From Trebonia sp. (lineage in GTDB: Bacteria > Actinomycetota > Actinomycetes > Streptosporangiales > Streptosporangiaceae): a DNA stretch of 6,861 nt. Positions 4,994 through 6,861 of the stretch are shown here, piece by piece. A program made the position numbers and the translations under genes. The notes below the pieces were generated by a model that saw only the letters and a list, made by a program, of their open reading frames with translations, searched no databases and was not told the origin of the DNA. The DNA lies in contig JASHPP010000687.1 of assembly GCA_030038035.1 (NCBI GenBank), positions 1 to 6,861 of the forward strand. Direction: 5' to 3'. Position 1 is the stretch's first letter. Each line of letters begins with the position of its first letter.

Positions 4994-6861
4994 ATGGACA
5001 GCCCGGCACAAGGCGGCATGCGGGCAACGTCAGCAGGTAACCAGCAGCCGCGACCGGTCTGGAGCGGATCGGCGCCGCCGCTGGCCCAGGGGTTCATCGC
5101 CAGGCCGGAGACCGGGCAGCTCCTCCAGCACGCGCTTGCCCCTGGCATGACGGTCGCGCTTGTCCCCGACCGCGCGGCCGCGGGGCCGCGCGGCTGGCGG
5201 GACTCGTGCGGCAAGACGCAGCTCGCGGTCTCCTTCGCGCAGTCCCTCTGGCAGGCCGGCGCGGTCGACCTGGTGATCTGGGTAACCGGCACGAGCCGGG
5301 CGCAGGTGCTGTCCAGCTACGGCGAGGCGGCGGCGGCGCTCGGCGTGCAGCTGTCGGGCGGCGCGGAGTCGGTTTCCGCGCGCTTCATCGGCTGGCTGCG
5401 CGACTTCGGCCGCCCGTGGCTCGTGGTCATCGACGACCTGACGGACGCCGCCGCCGTCGACCGGCTCTGGCCGGAGGGGCCGACGGGCCGGGTCCTGGTC
5501 ACCACGCCGGACTCGGCGACGCTGTTCGGGCACCGCGCGCAGGTCGTCCCCGTCGGGGCGTTCAGCCGGCGCGAGGCCCTGAGCTACCTGGTCGGCCGCC
5601 TCGCCGCCGACCTCGATCAACGGCAGGGGGCCATCGACCTGGTCGGTGACCTCGGCCACGAGCCGCTTGCGCTCGCCCAGGCCAGCGCGGTGATCGCAAG
5701 CTCGGAACTCACGTGTCATGACTACCGCGAGCATTTCCTGCGCAGGCGAGAGCAGGTGCTCGGGGCGGCGGCCGTCGCGGTCGCCGAACCCGTGGCCGGC
5801 GCGATCACCTGGGCGCTGTCCGTCGACCACGCGGACCTGCTGTCACCGGGAAGCGCCCAGCCCCTGCTGATTGTCGGCGCGCTGCTCGACGGCAACGGGA
5901 TCCCCGGCACGGTGTTCGAGACCTCAGCCGCGCGCGAGTACTGCGCCGCGGCCGGGGCCGCCCCCTACCCGGGCCCACCGTACCCCGCGGGGGCCGCCCC
6001 CGCGGTCGAGGACGGGCTGGCGGCCCTGGAGCTCGCGGGCCTGATCACCGCCGATCCGGCCTCGGCGCCGCCGCTGCTGCGGATGAGCTGGCTCGTTCAG
6101 GCGGCGGTGCGGGCGGCCATGCCGGTGGCGATGTTCAAGGGCGCCGCGGTCGCGGCGGCCGACGCGCTGCTCGAGGCCTGGCCTGCCGATGAGCCGGCCG
6201 AATGGCTGGCGCGCAGCCTGCGCTCGTGCGCGGAAAGCGTGCGGCGGTATTCGGGGGACCTGCTGTGGGAGGGCGGGTGCCACGCGCTGCTGCTGCGCGC
6301 CGGGCGCAGCCTGGACGCCGCGCGGCTCACCGGACCCGCGGTCGCGTACTGGGAGGAGCTCGCCAGGATCAGCGACCGGGTGCTCGGCCCCGACCACCCG
6401 GCGACCGCCGGGATCAACGAGCAGCTTGCCCGGGCGCACCTGAGCGCCGGGCACGCGGCGCAGTCCATCGCGCTGCTCGAGCGCATCAGGGCCGACCGGG
6501 CAGCCAGGCTGGGGCCTGAACACGCCGGCACGATCGCGGCAGGCCGTGACCTGGGCCTGGCGCTGGTTGCGGCGAACCGGTTCGGCGAGGCCGTCGCGAT
6601 CCTCGCCGAGGTCGCCACCGGCTGGGAACGCTCGGTGGGAGCCGACACCCTCGAGACGCTCACCGCGCGCGAGGACCTGGCCGCCGCCTACCGGGCCGCG
6701 GGCCAGCTTTCCGACGCCATCGGCCGCTACCGCCGCGCGCTGCGAGACCGGGAGCGCGTCCAGGGGCCCCGGCATCCGGACACCACGGCAACGTGCCAGA
6801 AGCTGGCCGAGGCATACCTGGCCGATGGCCAGGCCAAGGCCGCGATCTCGCACTACGAGCG
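4994..6861 (+). CDS. STAND/NB-ARC-like NTPase with C-terminal TPRs, 3' end beyond window
   Basis: At least 622 codons are open to the window end. An N-terminal P-loop NTPase region contains SCGKTQLA (71-78), Walker B WLVVIDDL (142-149), a sensor-1-like GRVLVTTPD (165-173) and HEPLALAQA (222-230), the GxP/GLPLA equivalent. This order is that of NB-ARC/STAND switches. A winged-helix-like part (about 290-378) holds a Pro-rich insert (323-336) and ends in MSWLVQAAVR. From about 440 the protein is helical repeats of the kinesin-light-chain TPR type: LGPDHPAT (464), LGPEHAGT (506), VGADTLET (548) and QGPRHPDT (590) recur every 42 residues. STAND proteins act as nucleotide-gated switches or scaffolds, with TPRs sensing a partner. 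The P-loop is irregular: W68 stands where GxxxxGKT needs Gly. I chose ATG 4994 (GGTGG 4981-4985, 8 nt before); GTG 4982 or 4985 with AAGGA 4972-4976 is possible. It follows cvnD by 12 nt and is very likely in the same operon. Confidence 0.88.
   Translation, partial: MDSPAQGGMRATSAGNQQPRPVWSGSAPPLAQGFIARPETGQLLQHALAPGMTVALVPDRAAAGPRGWRDSCGKTQLAVSFAQSLWQAGAVDLVIWVTGTSRAQVLSSYGEAAAALGVQLSGGAESVSARFIGWLRDFGRPWLVVIDDLTDAAAVDRLWPEGPTGRVLVTTPDSATLFGHRAQVVPVGAFSRREALSYLVGRLAADLDQRQGAIDLVGDLGHEPLALAQASAVIASSELTCHDYREHFLRRREQVLGAAAVAVAEPVAGAITWALSVDHADLLSPGSAQPLLIVGALLDGNGIPGTVFETSAAREYCAAAGAAPYPGPPYPAGAAPAVEDGLAALELAGLITADPASAPPLLRMSWLVQAAVRAAMPVAMFKGAAVAAADALLEAWPADEPAEWLARSLRSCAESVRRYSGDLLWEGGCHALLLRAGRSLDAARLTGPAVAYWEELARISDRVLGPDHPATAGINEQLARAHLSAGHAAQSIALLERIRADRAARLGPEHAGTIAAGRDLGLALVAANRFGEAVAILAEVATGWERSVGADTLETLTAREDLAAAYRAAGQLSDAIGRYRRALRDRERVQGPRHPDTTATCQKLAEAYLADGQAKAAISHYE

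Noticed and set aside
5030..5830. 266-codon minus-strand frame across the NTPase domain
   Set aside because: It is antisense to the STAND motifs (GKT, Walker B, TTPD, PLALA), which fix the plus strand as coding.
5924..6853. 309-codon minus-strand frame across the TPR region
   Set aside because: It is antisense to the regular 42-residue TPR array. Its product is low-complexity and has no plausible start signal or neighbours on that strand.
1827..6861. Anti-phage defence island (STAND NTPases are often defence sensors)
   Set aside because: The NTPase sits directly behind a conservon with no effector domain (nuclease, TIR, protease) at its visible N-terminus and no mobile-element or defence neighbours. 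A signalling scaffold is the simpler reading, though the unseen C-terminus leaves this open.

Overview
The window is GC-rich, with strong third-position G/C bias in every real gene and long shadow reading frames on the other frames and strand. This composition, together with a complete four-gene 'conservon' (cvn), points to an actinomycete-type actinobacterium. I would not name a genus. No rRNA, tRNA, CRISPR array, transposase or phage gene is visible.

Left part (1-1548): three accessory metabolic genes. On the minus strand is the first third of a LigM/DesA-type O-demethylase (GcvT aminomethyltransferase fold, tetrahydrofolate-dependent), cut by the window edge. Upstream of it, also on the minus strand, is a small acylphosphatase followed by a strong GC hairpin that probably terminates its transcript. 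A short FMN nitroreductase-family gene is read divergently from the acylphosphatase and ends in a perfect 10-bp hairpin. About 280 bp with no gene follow; this stretch contains the AT-richest DNA near the next operon and probably its promoter.

Right part (1827-6861): a tightly packed plus-strand operon. Its order is cvnA (membrane histidine kinase-like protein), cvnB (Roadblock/LC7), cvnC (DUF742, winged-helix-like), cvnD (Ras-like small GTPase), and then, 12 nt later, a large STAND/NB-ARC-like NTPase with C-terminal TPRs that runs off the window. The stops and starts of the five genes overlap or nearly abut, so they are very likely cotranscribed and partly translationally coupled. Conservons are known in Streptomyces as membrane-associated complexes in which the kinase-like protein, the Roadblock protein, DUF742 and the GTPase work together, loosely analogous to eukaryotic receptor/G-protein modules. 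No response regulator is in the window.

The most interesting feature is the fifth gene. Its NTPase core keeps GKT, Walker B, sensor-1-like and GxP-like motifs, but its P-loop is rearranged and the MHD-type histidine of the winged-helix region appears to be lost. Its TPR array has an exact 42-residue period. The simplest reading is that a kinase/GTPase membrane switch is coupled to a STAND/TPR scaffold. That functional link is inferred from operon structure only.
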